Below are positions 1 through 11,293 of a stretch of 64,000 bases of DNA, piece by piece. Positions within the stretch are counted from its first letter, which is position 1; every line of letters begins with the position of its first letter. The translations under genes were made by a program, and so were the position numbers. The stretch is from Parvularculaceae bacterium (GTDB lineage: Bacteria > Pseudomonadota > Alphaproteobacteria > Caulobacterales > Parvularculaceae). Below the pieces are notes generated by a model. It had not been told where the DNA came from. It was given only the letters and a program-made list of their open reading frames with translations, and ran no database searches. The DNA lies in contig JAJFFV010000006.1 of the NCBI GenBank assembly GCA_021776475.1, positions 558,001 through 622,000 on the forward strand. The letters are read 5' to 3'.

Positions 1-1
1 G

Positions 2-592
2 AGTATACAAACTAAATTCACCTATCCGGTAAAACTCGCGGCCTTAACTGTGTTGGGTTTGGCCGCTGCCAATTGGTACTATGCGCCCGATAAGGCCGGT
101 CTGTGGGCAAGCCTCATGGTCGCGGCGCTGGCAGCCATCGGCGCAACAATCTTGCTCTCGAGGCGCAGGAAAACACCGCCTGACGTTGGAGAGGGCAAGA
201 TACCTGCAGCACTTTTCGGTGCCTCGCTGATCTTGGCTGGCTCACTTGCGGCGGGCCTCGCCAATGAGGTGGGCCTCATCAACGCTGACGCCGAAGAGCG
301 CGCCTCTGGAATAATTATGGGAATGGTACTGATCGTTACCGGTAATTTCCTGCCAAAAGTTGTCCGGCCGTTGAACAAGGGCGCGTGCGATCAAGCCAGG
401 GCAAAGGCAGCGGAGCGCTTTACCGGATGGGCATTTGTTATTGCCGGAATATTTTACGCGCTGGTATGGATGTTTGCCCCTGTAGATCACGCCAATTCTA
501 TTTCGTCTCTAGCTGCTGTTAGTGCCTTCATCTCGGCTTTCGCTGCTTGGGTGTGGTTGGTGCGGGGTAAGCTAATCCGAAATCAATATTAG
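2..592 (+). CDS. multi-pass membrane protein, SdpI-like GNFLPK motif (5' end probably outside the window)
   Basis: ORF track starts at a GTG at 50, but the frame is open to the window edge (SIQTKFTYPVKLAALTV...). Several hydrophobic segments; 'MGMVLIVTGNFLPKV' resembles SdpI-type proteins. Confidence 0.55.
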   Translation, partial: SIQTKFTYPVKLAALTVLGLAAANWYYAPDKAGLWASLMVAALAAIGATILLSRRRKTPPDVGEGKIPAALFGASLILAGSLAAGLANEVGLINADAEERASGIIMGMVLIVTGNFLPKVVRPLNKGACDQARAKAAERFTGWAFVIAGIFYALVWMFAPVDHANSISSLAAVSAFISAFAAWVWLVRGKLIRNQY

Positions 593-604
593 GGAGGGTT
601 TTTA

Positions 605-803
605 ATGCGTAGCGCAATCTTCCAGATCTTACACGCCGTTCTGTGGATTTTTCGCCATGTTCCTCGCCGCTAGTCTCTCGGGTGATGCTGCCTGTGCGGT
701 CGATTTGATACCCTGGATGGCGGTGGCTTATGTCATCACAAACGGGTTTTACTTGCGTCAAAGCACTCCGCTAAATAGCCGATCGATGGCGACAAGCTGG
801 TGA
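605..803 (+). pseudogene. possible frameshifted small membrane protein gene
   Basis: ATG at 605 after GGGAGG; MRSAIFQILHAVLWIF then stops at 671. Another frame continues FAMFLAASLSGDAACAVDLIPWMAVAYVITNGFYLRQSTPLNSRSMATSW to 803. Confidence 0.3.
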
Positions 804-1115
804 GGCAAGTCGTTTTGCTGGGATGCACAAATCCATAGGGACGATTTTCGGTATTTCAGAACGACCGAGCTAAAAAGGAATTTAGCACCCCTTGAAATCG
901 GAACAAAAAGGAAATATAAAGAGGGCAAAACATGAACAAATAGGAACTCCAGATGTCAAACACCCTGATAATTCGTGACGCAATGGGTCTTGCGGTCCTC
1001 ATCACCATAATCGCTACCGCTAATATGTGGAGCGGGTTGCTCGGTGCTTGATCTTCATCTCAGTTGTGGGAAAAAGTGCGGCGCTGCCGCTTCATGACTC
1101 TGATAAAAAGGTCAC

Positions 1116-4100
1116 ATGCAGCCCTTCATTCATCTTCACCTTCATTCTGCTTACTCACTTGCTGAGAGCGCCATCCATGTCAGTCGGTTGAGGGATCTTT
1201 GTATCCAGCACGAAATGCCTGCGGTGGCGGTGACTGACACCAATAATCTGTTTGGCGCGCTGGAAGCATCAGAGACACTGAGTGAAGCCGGCATCCAGTC
1301 AATCACTGGCCTTCAACTGGCTATTTTGCCGACAGATTTTGACCTGCCGGAAAACAGAACTGAAGTACTGCCGTCGCTGGTGCTGTTGGCGCGCAACGAA
1401 ACGGGTTATAAAAATCTGATGAAGCTGTCCAGTGCAGCTTTCCTGACTACAGGTGGGGAAGGGGCGGTTCACTCATCTCTCACTATGATTGAAAGGCAAG
1501 CCGAAGGGTTGATTTGCCTGACTGGCGGGCTAAACGGACCTGCCGATCGGCTTTTGAAAGATGACAGATCGGCGGAAGCAAAAGTTTTACTTCGGAAACT
1601 TTCCGGTATTTTCCCCGACAGTCTCTATGTCGAGCTGCAAAGAGTGGCCGATGCAAGAGCTCACCATAAAACTTCGTATGAAAACGAGTTGTTGCTGATC
1701 GCCTATCAGCTTGAGTTACCTCTGATCGCAACGAATGAACCTTATTATCCGGTACAGGATGATTACGATGCGCATGACGCGCTGCTTTGCATTTCTGAAG
1801 GTGCATATGTTCAGCAGGATGACCGCCGTAAAGTGACGCCAAACCATTATTTCAAATCGTCGGAAGAAATGCGCAAGCTCTTCGATGATCTGCCGGAAGC
1901 GATCGAAAATACTTATTTTGTGGCGCAGCGCTGCGCCTTCCGGCCGCGAACCCATCCCCCGATACTGCCGAGCTTTGTCGAAGGCGACAAAGATGCCGAG
2001 GCGGTCGAACTAGAACAACAGGCGCGGGACGGATTAAAAGCGCGACTAGTGGAAGTTGAACTGGTCGCGCCAGAAGAAGACTACTGGAAGCGGCTGGAAT
2101 TGGAAATTGGCGTCATCAACCGTATGGGTTTCCCCGGTTACTTCCTAATCGTTGCTGATTTCATTAAATGGGCCAAACAACACGGTGTCCCGGTCGGACC
2201 AGGTAGGGGGTCCGGTGCTGGCTCGCTCGTCGCCTGGGCGCTAACCATTACCAATCTTGATCCGTTGCGTTTCGGTCTCCTGTTTGAGCGGTTCCTCAAT
2301 CCTGAGCGGGTGTCGATGCCGGATTTCGACATCGATTTCTGTCAGGATCGGCGCGACGAAGTGATTACATACGTTCAGGAAAAATACGGAAAAGACCGGG
2401 TCGCCCAGATCATCACCTTCGGAAAGCTGCAAGCGCGGGCGGTGTTGCGGGATGTTGGGCGTGTGTTGAACATGCCGTTCCCGCTAGTTGACCGGTTGTG
2501 CAAAATGGTGCCGAATAACCCCGCAAATCCCGTCACTCTTGCGGAAGCTGTTGCAACCGAACCGCGTTTGCGTGAAGAGCGCGATAACGAACCCCAGGTT
2601 GCCAATTTGCTGACGAAAGCCCTGAAGCTTGAGGGCCTTTACCGACACGCCTCCACGCATGCTGCCGGCGTAGTCATCGGTGATCGCCCGCTTGATGAGC
2701 TTGTTCCCCTTTATCAGGATCCTCGCTCGGGCATGCCGGCGACCCAATTCAACATGAAATGGGTTGAACCCGCAGGCCTCGTAAAATTCGACTTTCTGGG
2801 CTTGAAGACATTGACTGTCATTGAGCGGGCTCTTCAGCTGACAGAAAACAGAGGCGTTACGATAGATATTGATGCCATTCCGCTTAACGACCGGAAAGCC
2901 TACGATATGCTCGGCGAAGGTGCGGCGACCGGTGTGTTCCAGCTGGAAAGCGCCGGCATGCGCTCGACCCTCAAAGCGATGAAACCGGATAATCTTGACG
3001 ATATTATCGCGCTTGTTTCTCTCTATAGGCCGGGACCGATGGAAAATATTCCGACCTATATTGAACGGAAATGGGGTCGCGAGCAGCCGGACTATCTTCA
3101 TGATAAGCTGACCGGCATTCTGAAAGAAACATACGGCGTCATCATCTATCAAGAGCAGGTGATGCAGATTGCCCAGGTCCTGTCAGGCTATTCGCTTGGC
3201 GAAGCCGATCTTCTCCGTCGTGCCATGGGCAAGAAGAAAAAAGTGGAGATGGACAAGCAGAAACGCAGATTTGTCGATGGGGCAGAAAAAAATGGCGTCG
3301 ATAAGGCCAAAGCTGAATCGATCTTTGAGCTTGTTGCCAAGTTTGCCGGCTACGGTTTCAACAAATCGCATGCGGCGGCTTATGCCTTAATTGCTTATCA
3401 GACCGCCTGGTTGAAAGCTAATCATCCGGCGGAGTTTTTTGCTGCCTCAATGTCGCTCGATAGGGCCAACACCGACAAGCTCGCGATTTTTATGAAAGAT
3501 GCAAGTCGCTGTGAAATTGATGTTAAAGCACCCAGCGTAAATCTGTCGGAAGCCGATTTCACAGTGCTTGACGGCGCAGTCATTTACGCCCTTTCAGCAA
3601 TCAAGAATGTTGGCGAACAGGCAACGGCTCATATTGCTGAGGTTAGACATCAAGGTGGGCCGTTTACGGATATTTTCGATTTCGCGGAACGGGTTGACGG
3701 ACGACTGGTCGGAAAGCGGGGTATAGAAAATCTGGCCCGGGCAGGGGCGTTTGATGCCATCCACCCGAATCGTGCACAAATATTGGAACAAGCAGACTTT
3801 CTGATGCGGTACTCGGCACGAGCAGCCGAGGAACGGATCAGCGACCAGGTTGGGCTTTTTGATCTCAACCCGGCGACGGCTCTTGATCGGCCGATTCTCA
3901 GGAAAGTGGAGACCTGGCTGCCGCAGGACCGGTTGGACCATGAACTTGCAGTGATCGGGTTTTATTTCTCAGGCCATCCGCTTGATGATTATGCAGCCGG
4001 TCTCGAAAAACTAGGTGTGACACCCTTCAATGAAGTTGCGGCGCAGGCCGAGAGCAGCCGAGTGTTTTTGAAGCTCGCGGGTGTCGTCCGGACTTTTATG

Positions 4101-4577
4101 CCACGTCGTTCCAAAACGGGTAAACCGTTTGCCTGGGTTGCACTTTCAGATCAGAGCGGGGAGTACGAAATTACCGTCTTTTCAGAACTCCTTGATAATG
4201 CGCGTGATCTATTGCAACCGGGTAACTTGGTTCTGGTTTCGGTAACCGCCGAAGACCGCGATGGAGACATCAGGCTTGCTGGAGAAAGCATAAAGCTACT
4301 GGAAGAAGCTGCGGCTTCGTCCAGGGCGGAGCTTCGTATTCGAGTTGAAAGTATCGAGGCGTTGTCATCGGTGCGTAAGCGTCTGTATGAACTTGGTGCT
4401 GCCACAGCCGGAAATAAGAAATCAGGGCAGGCAAATGGGGCTGCGTCACTTCTGTTTTTTCTCGCGGACAACGGATGTGAGGTTGAATTGAAATTGCCGG
4501 GGGATTTCCAGACCACTGTCGCCTTGAAAGGTGCCCTCAAAACCATCAAAGGTGTGTCAGATGTCGAATTGTTGTAA
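1116..4577 (+). CDS. dnaE: DNA polymerase III subunit alpha
   Basis: 1153 aa; PHP N-terminus (HLHLHSAYSLAESAI), GPGRGSGAGSLVAWAL and PDFDIDFCQDRRDEVI motifs. Confidence 0.97.
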   Translation: MQPFIHLHLHSAYSLAESAIHVSRLRDLCIQHEMPAVAVTDTNNLFGALEASETLSEAGIQSITGLQLAILPTDFDLPENRTEVLPSLVLLARNETGYKNLMKLSSAAFLTTGGEGAVHSSLTMIERQAEGLICLTGGLNGPADRLLKDDRSAEAKVLLRKLSGIFPDSLYVELQRVADARAHHKTSYENELLLIAYQLELPLIATNEPYYPVQDDYDAHDALLCISEGAYVQQDDRRKVTPNHYFKSSEEMRKLFDDLPEAIENTYFVAQRCAFRPRTHPPILPSFVEGDKDAEAVELEQQARDGLKARLVEVELVAPEEDYWKRLELEIGVINRMGFPGYFLIVADFIKWAKQHGVPVGPGRGSGAGSLVAWALTITNLDPLRFGLLFERFLNPERVSMPDFDIDFCQDRRDEVITYVQEKYGKDRVAQIITFGKLQARAVLRDVGRVLNMPFPLVDRLCKMVPNNPANPVTLAEAVATEPRLREERDNEPQVANLLTKALKLEGLYRHASTHAAGVVIGDRPLDELVPLYQDPRSGMPATQFNMKWVEPAGLVKFDFLGLKTLTVIERALQLTENRGVTIDIDAIPLNDRKAYDMLGEGAATGVFQLESAGMRSTLKAMKPDNLDDIIALVSLYRPGPMENIPTYIERKWGREQPDYLHDKLTGILKETYGVIIYQEQVMQIAQVLSGYSLGEADLLRRAMGKKKKVEMDKQKRRFVDGAEKNGVDKAKAESIFELVAKFAGYGFNKSHAAAYALIAYQTAWLKANHPAEFFAASMSLDRANTDKLAIFMKDASRCEIDVKAPSVNLSEADFTVLDGAVIYALSAIKNVGEQATAHIAEVRHQGGPFTDIFDFAERVDGRLVGKRGIENLARAGAFDAIHPNRAQILEQADFLMRYSARAAEERISDQVGLFDLNPATALDRPILRKVETWLPQDRLDHELAVIGFYFSGHPLDDYAAGLEKLGVTPFNEVAAQAESSRVFLKLAGVVRTFMPRRSKTGKPFAWVALSDQSGEYEITVFSELLDNARDLLQPGNLVLVSVTAEDRDGDIRLAGESIKLLEEAAASSRAELRIRVESIEALSSVRKRLYELGAATAGNKKSGQANGAASLLFFLADNGCEVELKLPGDFQTTVALKGALKTIKGVSDVELL

Positions 4578-4760
4578 ATGCCGACATGTGGGCTTGAAAA
4601 TCCGGGCAGACATCCAACTTTTTTGAATTGAAATAGCAGATAGCTATTGAGTTCCGGCCACAAAAGGCGTAATGCCCGCCGCTATCAAACACATGGGACC
4701 AATCTTCGGTGGCCTGTAAAGGCTGTCCGGTCTCGTGGAAGCTAAACCGAGGAGTTAATG

Positions 4761-5654
4761 ATGGCGCTTCCTGAATTCTCAATGCGTCAGCTATTGGAAG
4801 CTGGCGTACACTTTGGTCACCAGACCCACCGCTGGGACCCTAAAATGAAATCGTACATTTTCGGTGACCGCAACGGCATTCACATAATAGATCTGTCGCA
4901 AACTGTACCGCTATTGCATCAAGCACTCGTTAAGGTGCGTGATGTCGTAGCCGGTGGTGGCCGGGTCCTTTTCGTCGGCACCAAACGGCAGGCACAGGCA
5001 CCAGTTGCTGAAGCTGCGGTACGCTGTGCGCAATATTACATGAATGTCCGCTGGCTTGGCGGCACAATGACCAACTGGGAAACCATTTCCAAGTCGATCA
5101 AGCGCATGAAATCCATGGAAACAACACTTGGTGAAAATGCTGCCGGGTTGACTAAAAAAGAGCTGCTGCAGATTTCCCGCGAAAAAGAAAAACTGGACGC
5201 ATCGCTTGGTGGAATCCGCGACATGGGCGGCGTTCCCGATTTGATGTTCGTAGTGGATGTAAAAAAAGAGGCCATTGCAATTAAGGAAGCCAAAAAGCTT
5301 GGGATTCCGGTGGTAGCCGTTGTCGATACCAATTGTTCCCCAATTGACATCGACTACATCATTCCTGGTAATGATGATGCCTCACGCGCGATCTCGCTAT
5401 ACTGCAATTTGGTTGCAGATGCTGTACTTGATGGTCTGTCCGCAAGCCAGGCGTCACTCGGCATTGATATTGGCGAAATGGTGGAAACGCCGCAGGAAGC
5501 TGCAATTGCGGTCGAGCCCGTCACAAAAGTGCCGGCTGAAGCCGAAACAGAAGTGCCGGTTGAGGCCGAAATTGAAGTGCCGGCTGAAGCCGAAGCGAAG
5601 CCTGAGGCCAGTGACAAAAAACCTGACGAGACCGAACAGCGCCCCGAAGCGTAA
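4761..5654 (+). CDS. rpsB: 30S ribosomal protein S2 with acidic repetitive C-terminal extension
   Basis: [24 protein letters not shown]; synteny with tsf, pyrH, frr. Confidence 0.97.
   Translation: MALPEFSMRQLLEAGVHFGHQTHRWDPKMKSYIFGDRNGIHIIDLSQTVPLLHQALVKVRDVVAGGGRVLFVGTKRQAQAPVAEAAVRCAQYYMNVRWLGGTMTNWETISKSIKRMKSMETTLGENAAGLTKKELLQISREKEKLDASLGGIRDMGGVPDLMFVVDVKKEAIAIKEAKKLGIPVVAVVDTNCSPIDIDYIIPGNDDASRAISLYCNLVADAVLDGLSASQASLGIDIGEMVETPQEAAIAVEPVTKVPAEAETEVPVEAEIEVPAEAEAKPEASDKKPDETEQRPEA
5529..5600 (+). repeat. three tandem 24-bp units in the rpsB 3' end ([24 protein letters not shown])
   Basis: gtgccggctgaagccgaaacagaa / gtgccggttgaggccgaaattgaa / gtgccggctgaagccgaagcgaag. Confidence 0.85.
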
Positions 5655-5757
5655 AGTCGGTTTTTTCACTGAACTGTCAAGATCAGGGCCATGAGCCCGC
5701 TCAACATGTTTTGACGATGTTCTATTATCGATCATGACTGAAAGTTAGGAGAAAGAA

Positions 5758-6687
5758 ATGGCTGCGATTACTGCTGCAATGGTGAAAGACCTGCGCGATA
5801 AAACCGGTGCAGGCATGATGGATTGTAAGGGTGCACTGAAGGAAACTGATGGCAATGTAGAAGCTGCGGTCGACTGGTTGCGAAAAAAAGGCCTGTCCAA
5901 GGCCGCTAAGAAGGCCGGCCGTACAGCGGCGGATGGTCTTGTGGCTGTTGCAACTGCAGGCACAAAAGGTGTTATGGTTGAAGTCAACGTCGAGACCGAT
6001 TTTGTCGCGCGCAATGAGCTATTTCAAAAAATGGTAAGCGATATTGCCAATGTTGCCCTGGAAGGAAAAGGTGACATTGATGCTCTCAAATCCGCGACTT
6101 ATCCGGGATCGGATAAAAACATCGAGGAATATATCACCTCGATGGTTGCGCAGATTGGAGAAAATATGAGCTTGCGGCGATCGACAGGTCTGTCTGTCGA
6201 TGATGGGGCAGTGGTACCGTATATCCATACCCAGGTATCTGACGGTGCCGGCAAAATCGGGGTGATGGTAGCGCTTAAGTCTTCAGGCAATAAAGAAGCG
6301 CTTGGTGTCCTCGGCAAACAACTGGCCATGCATGTGGCCGCCACGCGCCCGTTGTCGCTGAATATATCTGATCTTGATCCGGAAATCGTGGCGCGCGAAA
6401 AAGATGTTCTGTCTGAACAAGCCCGCGCATCTGGCAAGCCAGAGAATATCATTGGGAAAATGGTCGAGGGCCGGTTGCGCAAATTCTATGAAGAATCCGT
6501 CCTGATGGAGCAAATTTTTGTCATTGATGGTGAAACAAGAATTTCCAAGGTTTTGGAAAATGCCAACAGCGTCGTTGGTGCCGACGTGACAATGACTGGA
6601 TTTGCCCGGTTTGAACTTGGTGAAGGCATCGAGGTCGAAGTAGATGATTTTGCCGCAGAAGTGCAGGCAATGGCGGGCAGTAACTAG
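5758..6687 (+). CDS. tsf: elongation factor Ts
   Basis: [20 protein letters not shown] motif; follows rpsB. Confidence 0.97.
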   Translation: MAAITAAMVKDLRDKTGAGMMDCKGALKETDGNVEAAVDWLRKKGLSKAAKKAGRTAADGLVAVATAGTKGVMVEVNVETDFVARNELFQKMVSDIANVALEGKGDIDALKSATYPGSDKNIEEYITSMVAQIGENMSLRRSTGLSVDDGAVVPYIHTQVSDGAGKIGVMVALKSSGNKEALGVLGKQLAMHVAATRPLSLNISDLDPEIVAREKDVLSEQARASGKPENIIGKMVEGRLRKFYEESVLMEQIFVIDGETRISKVLENANSVVGADVTMTGFARFELGEGIEVEVDDFAAEVQAMAGSN

Positions 6688-6713
6688 GTCACCGTGCGAG
6701 CATGACGAGCAAG

Positions 6714-6742
6714 AAGCGCATCCGTAAGGGGTGCGCTTTTTT
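6714..6742 (+). terminator. intrinsic terminator after tsf
   Basis: aagcgcatccgtaaggggtgcgctttttt hairpin plus T tract. Confidence 0.75.
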
Positions 6743-6887
6743 GCATCAGAGGCGTGATTGGCGCTTTTTCTAAAAAAAAGCCGCTCTTACGACATAATTT
6801 GGCATAAAATGCCTGTCACCAGCAGGCCTCGGGCTGGTTGGAATCAACCCCCGGTGCTATGCGGTACGCACGCGAGGATTACGTAAC

Positions 6888-7652
6888 ATGAGCCAGCCGG
6901 CCAAAGTACACACAGTTGAAATGACCACATCAAACAAATCCAGATCTTCTTATAAACGAGTACTTTTGAAAGTATCCGGCGAAGCACTTATGGGCCCCGA
7001 TTCATTTGGGATTCACCAAAAAACCGTCGAGCGGATGGCTGCCGAGGTCAAAGCCGGTGTTGATCTTGGAGTGCAACTTTGCTTGGTCATCGGTGGCGGT
7101 AACATTTTTCGCGGCCTTTCAATGGCTGAAAACGGCATGGAGAGAGCCGGGGCGGACTATATGGGAATGCTCGCAACGGTGATGAATGCGCTCGCGATGC
7201 AAAACGCGCTGGAGAGCATCGGCGTTCAAACGCGTGTCATGTCAGCGATCGAAATGACATCCGTGTGTGAGCCCTACATCAGGCGACGTGCCTTGAGGCA
7301 TATGGAGAAAGGGCGTTTGGTTATTTTTGCAGCCGGCACCGGTAACCCGTTTTTTACGACAGATACGGGCGCTGCGCTTCGAGCTGCAGAGATGGGCTGC
7401 GACGTTTTAATGAAGGGAACACAAGTCGACGGTGTATACTCTGATGATCCAAAAATAAATCCCGGTGCTGAAAGATACGACACCCTCACCTATATGGATA
7501 TTTTGAAGAATGATTTGCGTGTCATGGATCAAACAGCCATCTCGCTGACACGGGAAAACAAGATTCCAATTATTGTATTTCCCATTGCAACAGAAGGCGG
7601 CGTTGCTGGGGCGCTGACAGGCAAAGGCAAGTTCACAATTATCAAGGACTAG
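6888..7652 (+). CDS. pyrH: UMP kinase (true start may be downstream of 6888)
   Basis: [23 protein letters not shown]; synteny. Confidence 0.96.
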   Translation: MSQPAKVHTVEMTTSNKSRSSYKRVLLKVSGEALMGPDSFGIHQKTVERMAAEVKAGVDLGVQLCLVIGGGNIFRGLSMAENGMERAGADYMGMLATVMNALAMQNALESIGVQTRVMSAIEMTSVCEPYIRRRALRHMEKGRLVIFAAGTGNPFFTTDTGAALRAAEMGCDVLMKGTQVDGVYSDDPKINPGAERYDTLTYMDILKNDLRVMDQTAISLTRENKIPIIVFPIATEGGVAGALTGKGKFTIIKD

Positions 7653-7679
7653 GGCCACGTAAGAAAATGAGGATCAAAA

Positions 7680-8240
7680 ATGGCAGATGCTAACAATGCG
7701 GCAAACATGGCGGATTTGAATCGTCGAATGGAAGGAGCATTGGACTCGCTCAAGACCGAGTTTAACGGCCTGCGAACAGGCCGGGCTTCTGCGAGCTTGC
7801 TTGATAACATAACAGTCAGTGCCTATGGCTCATCAATGCCGTTGAACCAACTGGGAAACGTCAATGTGCCGGAACCGCGCATGCTCTCGGTTCAGGTTTG
7901 GGATCAGGGATTGGTTGCCTCCGTAGAAAAAGCAATTCGCGACTCCGGTTTGGGCGTCAATCCTGTCACTGATGGACAAAATGTGCGCGTGCCTCTGCCA
8001 GCTCTTACAGAAGAGCGACGCATTGAGCTTTCAAAGATCGCCGGCAAATATGCCGAACAGGCAAGAGTTGCAATTCGCAATGTAAGACGTGACGGTATGG
8101 AGGCACTGAAAAAATCAGAGGGTATGTCGGAAGATGAACAAAAGAAGCTTTCAGAAGAAGTGCAGAAGCTCACGGATGAAAAAGTAAAGCAGGTCGATTC
8201 TGCGTTGCAGACAAAAGAACAGGAAATAATGCAGGTCTAG
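7680..8240 (+). CDS. frr: ribosome recycling factor
   Basis: [28 protein letters not shown]. Confidence 0.97.
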   Translation: MADANNAANMADLNRRMEGALDSLKTEFNGLRTGRASASLLDNITVSAYGSSMPLNQLGNVNVPEPRMLSVQVWDQGLVASVEKAIRDSGLGVNPVTDGQNVRVPLPALTEERRIELSKIAGKYAEQARVAIRNVRRDGMEALKKSEGMSEDEQKKLSEEVQKLTDEKVKQVDSALQTKEQEIMQV

Positions 8241-8281
8241 GATTTATTTCAAGCATTCTCGAGGAAGGAGTTAATCAAGAA

Positions 8282-9148
8282 GTGTCGATTAAGAGTACAA
8301 CAGGGTTAGCGGAGGGAATCGTCAGTACAATGTCGGGCGTGAAACCGCAGCTTGTTGAAGGTGTCCGGAACCTTCAGGCAAAAGTCACATCTTTTGGTGA
8401 GCAACTGGAATATTCGGAAGACACGACTGTCAAGGAAGCGAAGCCTCCAATAAAGCACGTTGCGATCATCATGGATGGTAATGGGCGTTGGGCTGAAGAA
8501 CGCGGGCTGCCCAGAACAGCTGGACACCGGGAAGGGGTGGCTGCCGCGCGCCGCGCGATAGAAACAGCCCAGGACCTAGGGCTGACCCACCTCACATTAT
8601 ATAGCTTCTCGACTGAAAACTGGGGCCGCCCCGAGTCGGAGGTTCGTGATTTGATGGGGTTGATGCGAAGCTACATCGAATCCGATTTACCGCGCCTGAT
8701 CAAAGAAAATGTTCGTGTAAAAATAATTGGAGACAAGAAAAATCTCCCAACAGATATCAGAATTTTGGTCGAACGCGCCGAGCGCAAAACCGCTCACAAT
8801 ACCGGTCATTTTCTTCAGATTGCGTTCAATTACGGTGGTCGTGATGAGATTTTGCGCGCTGTCCGGTCTATGGCCAGGGAAGTGCGTGACGGAAAGCTTT
8901 CTATCGAAACAATAGACGAAACTGATATTGCTTCTGCGCTGGATACAAACGGCATACCGGATCCCGATCTTGTGATCAGAACAAGCGGAGAGCGCAGGGT
9001 TAGCAATTTCCTTTTGTGGCAGGCTGCTTATTCTGAGTACGTGTTCCTTGACGAATACTGGCCAGACTTCACACGTGACGTGTTTGTCAAAGCTATCGAG
9101 GAATACTACGCGCGGGACCGTCGTTTCGGACGTCGAAACACCGGGTAG
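8282..9148 (+). CDS. uppS: isoprenyl (undecaprenyl diphosphate) synthase with about 55-aa N-terminal extension
   Basis: HVAIIMDGNGRWAEERGLPRTAGHREG; RTSGERRVSNFLLWQAAYSEYVF. Confidence 0.96.
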   Translation: MSIKSTTGLAEGIVSTMSGVKPQLVEGVRNLQAKVTSFGEQLEYSEDTTVKEAKPPIKHVAIIMDGNGRWAEERGLPRTAGHREGVAAARRAIETAQDLGLTHLTLYSFSTENWGRPESEVRDLMGLMRSYIESDLPRLIKENVRVKIIGDKKNLPTDIRILVERAERKTAHNTGHFLQIAFNYGGRDEILRAVRSMAREVRDGKLSIETIDETDIASALDTNGIPDPDLVIRTSGERRVSNFLLWQAAYSEYVFLDEYWPDFTRDVFVKAIEEYYARDRRFGRRNTG

Positions 9149-9154
9149 TTACTC

Positions 9155-9991
9155 ATGGCGTCAGCAAACCAAATTGACTGGCGCGCGGTATTTGCGAGCA
9201 AATTATTCAAGCGTATCATTATGATAGTTCTGCTGGCACCGATTGCGTTGGCGATTGTCTGGTATGGCGGCCGGTTGTTCTCGGCGTTGATCGCCTTCGC
9301 AAGCATCATGTTGATTTTTGAGTGGACACGGATAGTCGAGCGCACTGAGTTTTCGACGGCGTTTTATGTGCTGTCATTCACAGCAATCTTTTCGATCTTT
9401 TTGGCTGCTGGTGGATTTTATGAATTGGCTTATGGGGGGGCACTCCTTGGCGGCGCTGTCAGTGCTGTTTCAGAAAAACTAAAGGGACGCTCGTCCCAGT
9501 GGCCGCTGATTGGTGTTTTGTATCTGATCATCCCATGTATCGCATTCGTCTGGATCAGAAATGGCCCGGCTGCCGGGCGCAGCCTGAGCCTGCTGCTTTT
9601 GATAGCGGTATGGGCAACGGATATTGGCGCGTACATCTTTGGAAAGCTAATCGGTGGTCCGCGCATGGCACCGTCTATTTCACCCGGCAAAACCTGGGCC
9701 GGAACGTTTGGCGGAATCCTTACCTCAATGACTGGATGCGCGATGTTCGCCTTGTTTGCCTCCGATAATTGGCCGGTGTGGATTCTGGCGCTTATCGGGA
9801 TCAGCCTGTCAATTGCAACGGTCGTCGGCGATTTTGCGGAATCTGCGCTCAAACGATATTTTGGGATCAAGGATTCAGGCGGCTATATACCCGGCCATGG
9901 TGGTTTATTGGACAGGCTGGATGGTATGCTTTTCGCGACGGTAGCATTGGCATTGGTGCTCTACGTCTATAGTTTCCATGTCACGGGGTAA
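9155..9991 (+). CDS. cdsA: phosphatidate cytidylyltransferase
   Basis: Hydrophobic; SPGKTWAGTFGG and GDFAESALKRYFGIKDSGGYIPGHGGLLDRLDGM signature. Confidence 0.95.
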   Translation: MASANQIDWRAVFASKLFKRIIMIVLLAPIALAIVWYGGRLFSALIAFASIMLIFEWTRIVERTEFSTAFYVLSFTAIFSIFLAAGGFYELAYGGALLGGAVSAVSEKLKGRSSQWPLIGVLYLIIPCIAFVWIRNGPAAGRSLSLLLLIAVWATDIGAYIFGKLIGGPRMAPSISPGKTWAGTFGGILTSMTGCAMFALFASDNWPVWILALIGISLSIATVVGDFAESALKRYFGIKDSGGYIPGHGGLLDRLDGMLFATVALALVLYVYSFHVTG

Positions 9992-11250
9992 TGAGGCACA
10001 ATATGACCGCTACACTGCAGCAAACAGAGCGCGAATTGGCGCCTCAGTTAAAAACGATCAAACCTCGCCGCGTGAGCATCCTGGGTTCCACCGGTTCTGT
10101 CGGTGTGAGCACACTTGAGCTGATCGATTTTGCCTGTTCAACTGGTAGTGCGCAACTGGAAATTGTGGCACTAACCGCCAATAGCAACGTCGAGTTGCTT
10201 GCACGGCAAGCGATCAAATATCGGGCGGCCTTTGTTGCCATCGCGGACGAAGGCCAATTTGCCGAGCTGTCCGAGTTGCTTTTTGGTACTGGGATCAAGT
10301 GTGGTGCTGGCACCACCGCGCTGATCGAAGCAGCTTCTTATCCAGCAGATTGGGTCATGGCGGCCATTGTGGGGGCCGCAGGTTTGCAGCCAACGCTCAC
10401 AGCGGCTCGAAGTGGTGCCGACATCGCGTTTGCCAACAAAGAATGTCTGGTTTGCGCTGGCGGCGTGTTCTTGGCAGCGATGCGAGAGGGCGGCGGACGG
10501 TTGCTCCCGGTGGACTCAGAGCACAACGCTATCTTTCAGGTTTATGATTTTGAGCGACCTGAGCGCATCACACGACTGTTACTGACTGCGTCAGGGGGCC
10601 CGTTCAGAACATGGACGCAGGCTCAGATGGCTAACGTTACAGTTGAGCAGGCCGTTGATCATCCGAACTGGTCTATGGGCGCCAAGATCTCCGTCGACAG
10701 TGCAACGATGATGAACAAAGGGCTGGAAGTCATTGAAGCTGCTAGGCTTTTTCCAACCCCAGCCAACAAGATAGAAGTAGTGGTTCACCCCCAGTCAGTT
10801 ATTCATTCGATGGTTGAGTATGTGGATGGTTCGGTGCTCGCCCAGATGGGCACACCAGATATGCGTACGCCAATTGCCTCAGCCTTGGCATGGCCCGATA
10901 GAGTAGAATCGCCTAGCACCAAGCTTGATTTTGGATCGCTTGGTGAACTCAGTTTTGAGATTCCCGATGAAACAAAATTTCCCGCGTTAAGGATCGCACG
11001 TCAGGCCTTGGACATTGACGGGCTGGCACCGACGGTCCTGAATGCCGCTAATGAATTGGCGGTGGCGGCCTTTCTGAATCGTCATCTAAAATTTCTGGAC
11101 ATTAGCCATGTCACAGAGCAGGTTTTGGCATCGTTTGACTTCGGCTCCACAGCAGCTTTCGGTGCCGAGCTGTTACTGGAGGATGTTCTGGAAACTGACA
11201 CAGAAGCACGCCATAAAGCTGCTGAAGAAATCAGAAAACACATGATCTGA
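9991..11250 (+). CDS. dxr: 1-deoxy-D-xylulose 5-phosphate reductoisomerase
   Basis: ILGSTGSVGVSTL, LPVDSEHNAIFQ, NKGLEVIEAARLF. Confidence 0.96.
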   Translation: MRHNMTATLQQTERELAPQLKTIKPRRVSILGSTGSVGVSTLELIDFACSTGSAQLEIVALTANSNVELLARQAIKYRAAFVAIADEGQFAELSELLFGTGIKCGAGTTALIEAASYPADWVMAAIVGAAGLQPTLTAARSGADIAFANKECLVCAGGVFLAAMREGGGRLLPVDSEHNAIFQVYDFERPERITRLLLTASGGPFRTWTQAQMANVTVEQAVDHPNWSMGAKISVDSATMMNKGLEVIEAARLFPTPANKIEVVVHPQSVIHSMVEYVDGSVLAQMGTPDMRTPIASALAWPDRVESPSTKLDFGSLGELSFEIPDETKFPALRIARQALDIDGLAPTVLNAANELAVAAFLNRHLKFLDISHVTEQVLASFDFGSTAAFGAELLLEDVLETDTEARHKAAEEIRKHMI

Positions 11251-11293
11251 CTTTGTGGTAACCTAAACCTGATCAGGACCGGACGGGATCTTT

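Noticed and set aside
912-955. GAAC-like pairs upstream of dnaE as a second SOS box
   Set aside because: GAACAAATAGGAAC has N6 spacing and not the required N7.
2484-3152. 222-aa minus-strand ORF inside dnaE
   Set aside because: Fully antisense to a highly conserved gene with no recognisable domain; shadow ORF.
4578-4757. Possible structured rpsB leader
   Set aside because: Short complementary segments are present but no known S2-leader consensus could be established without folding or alignment.
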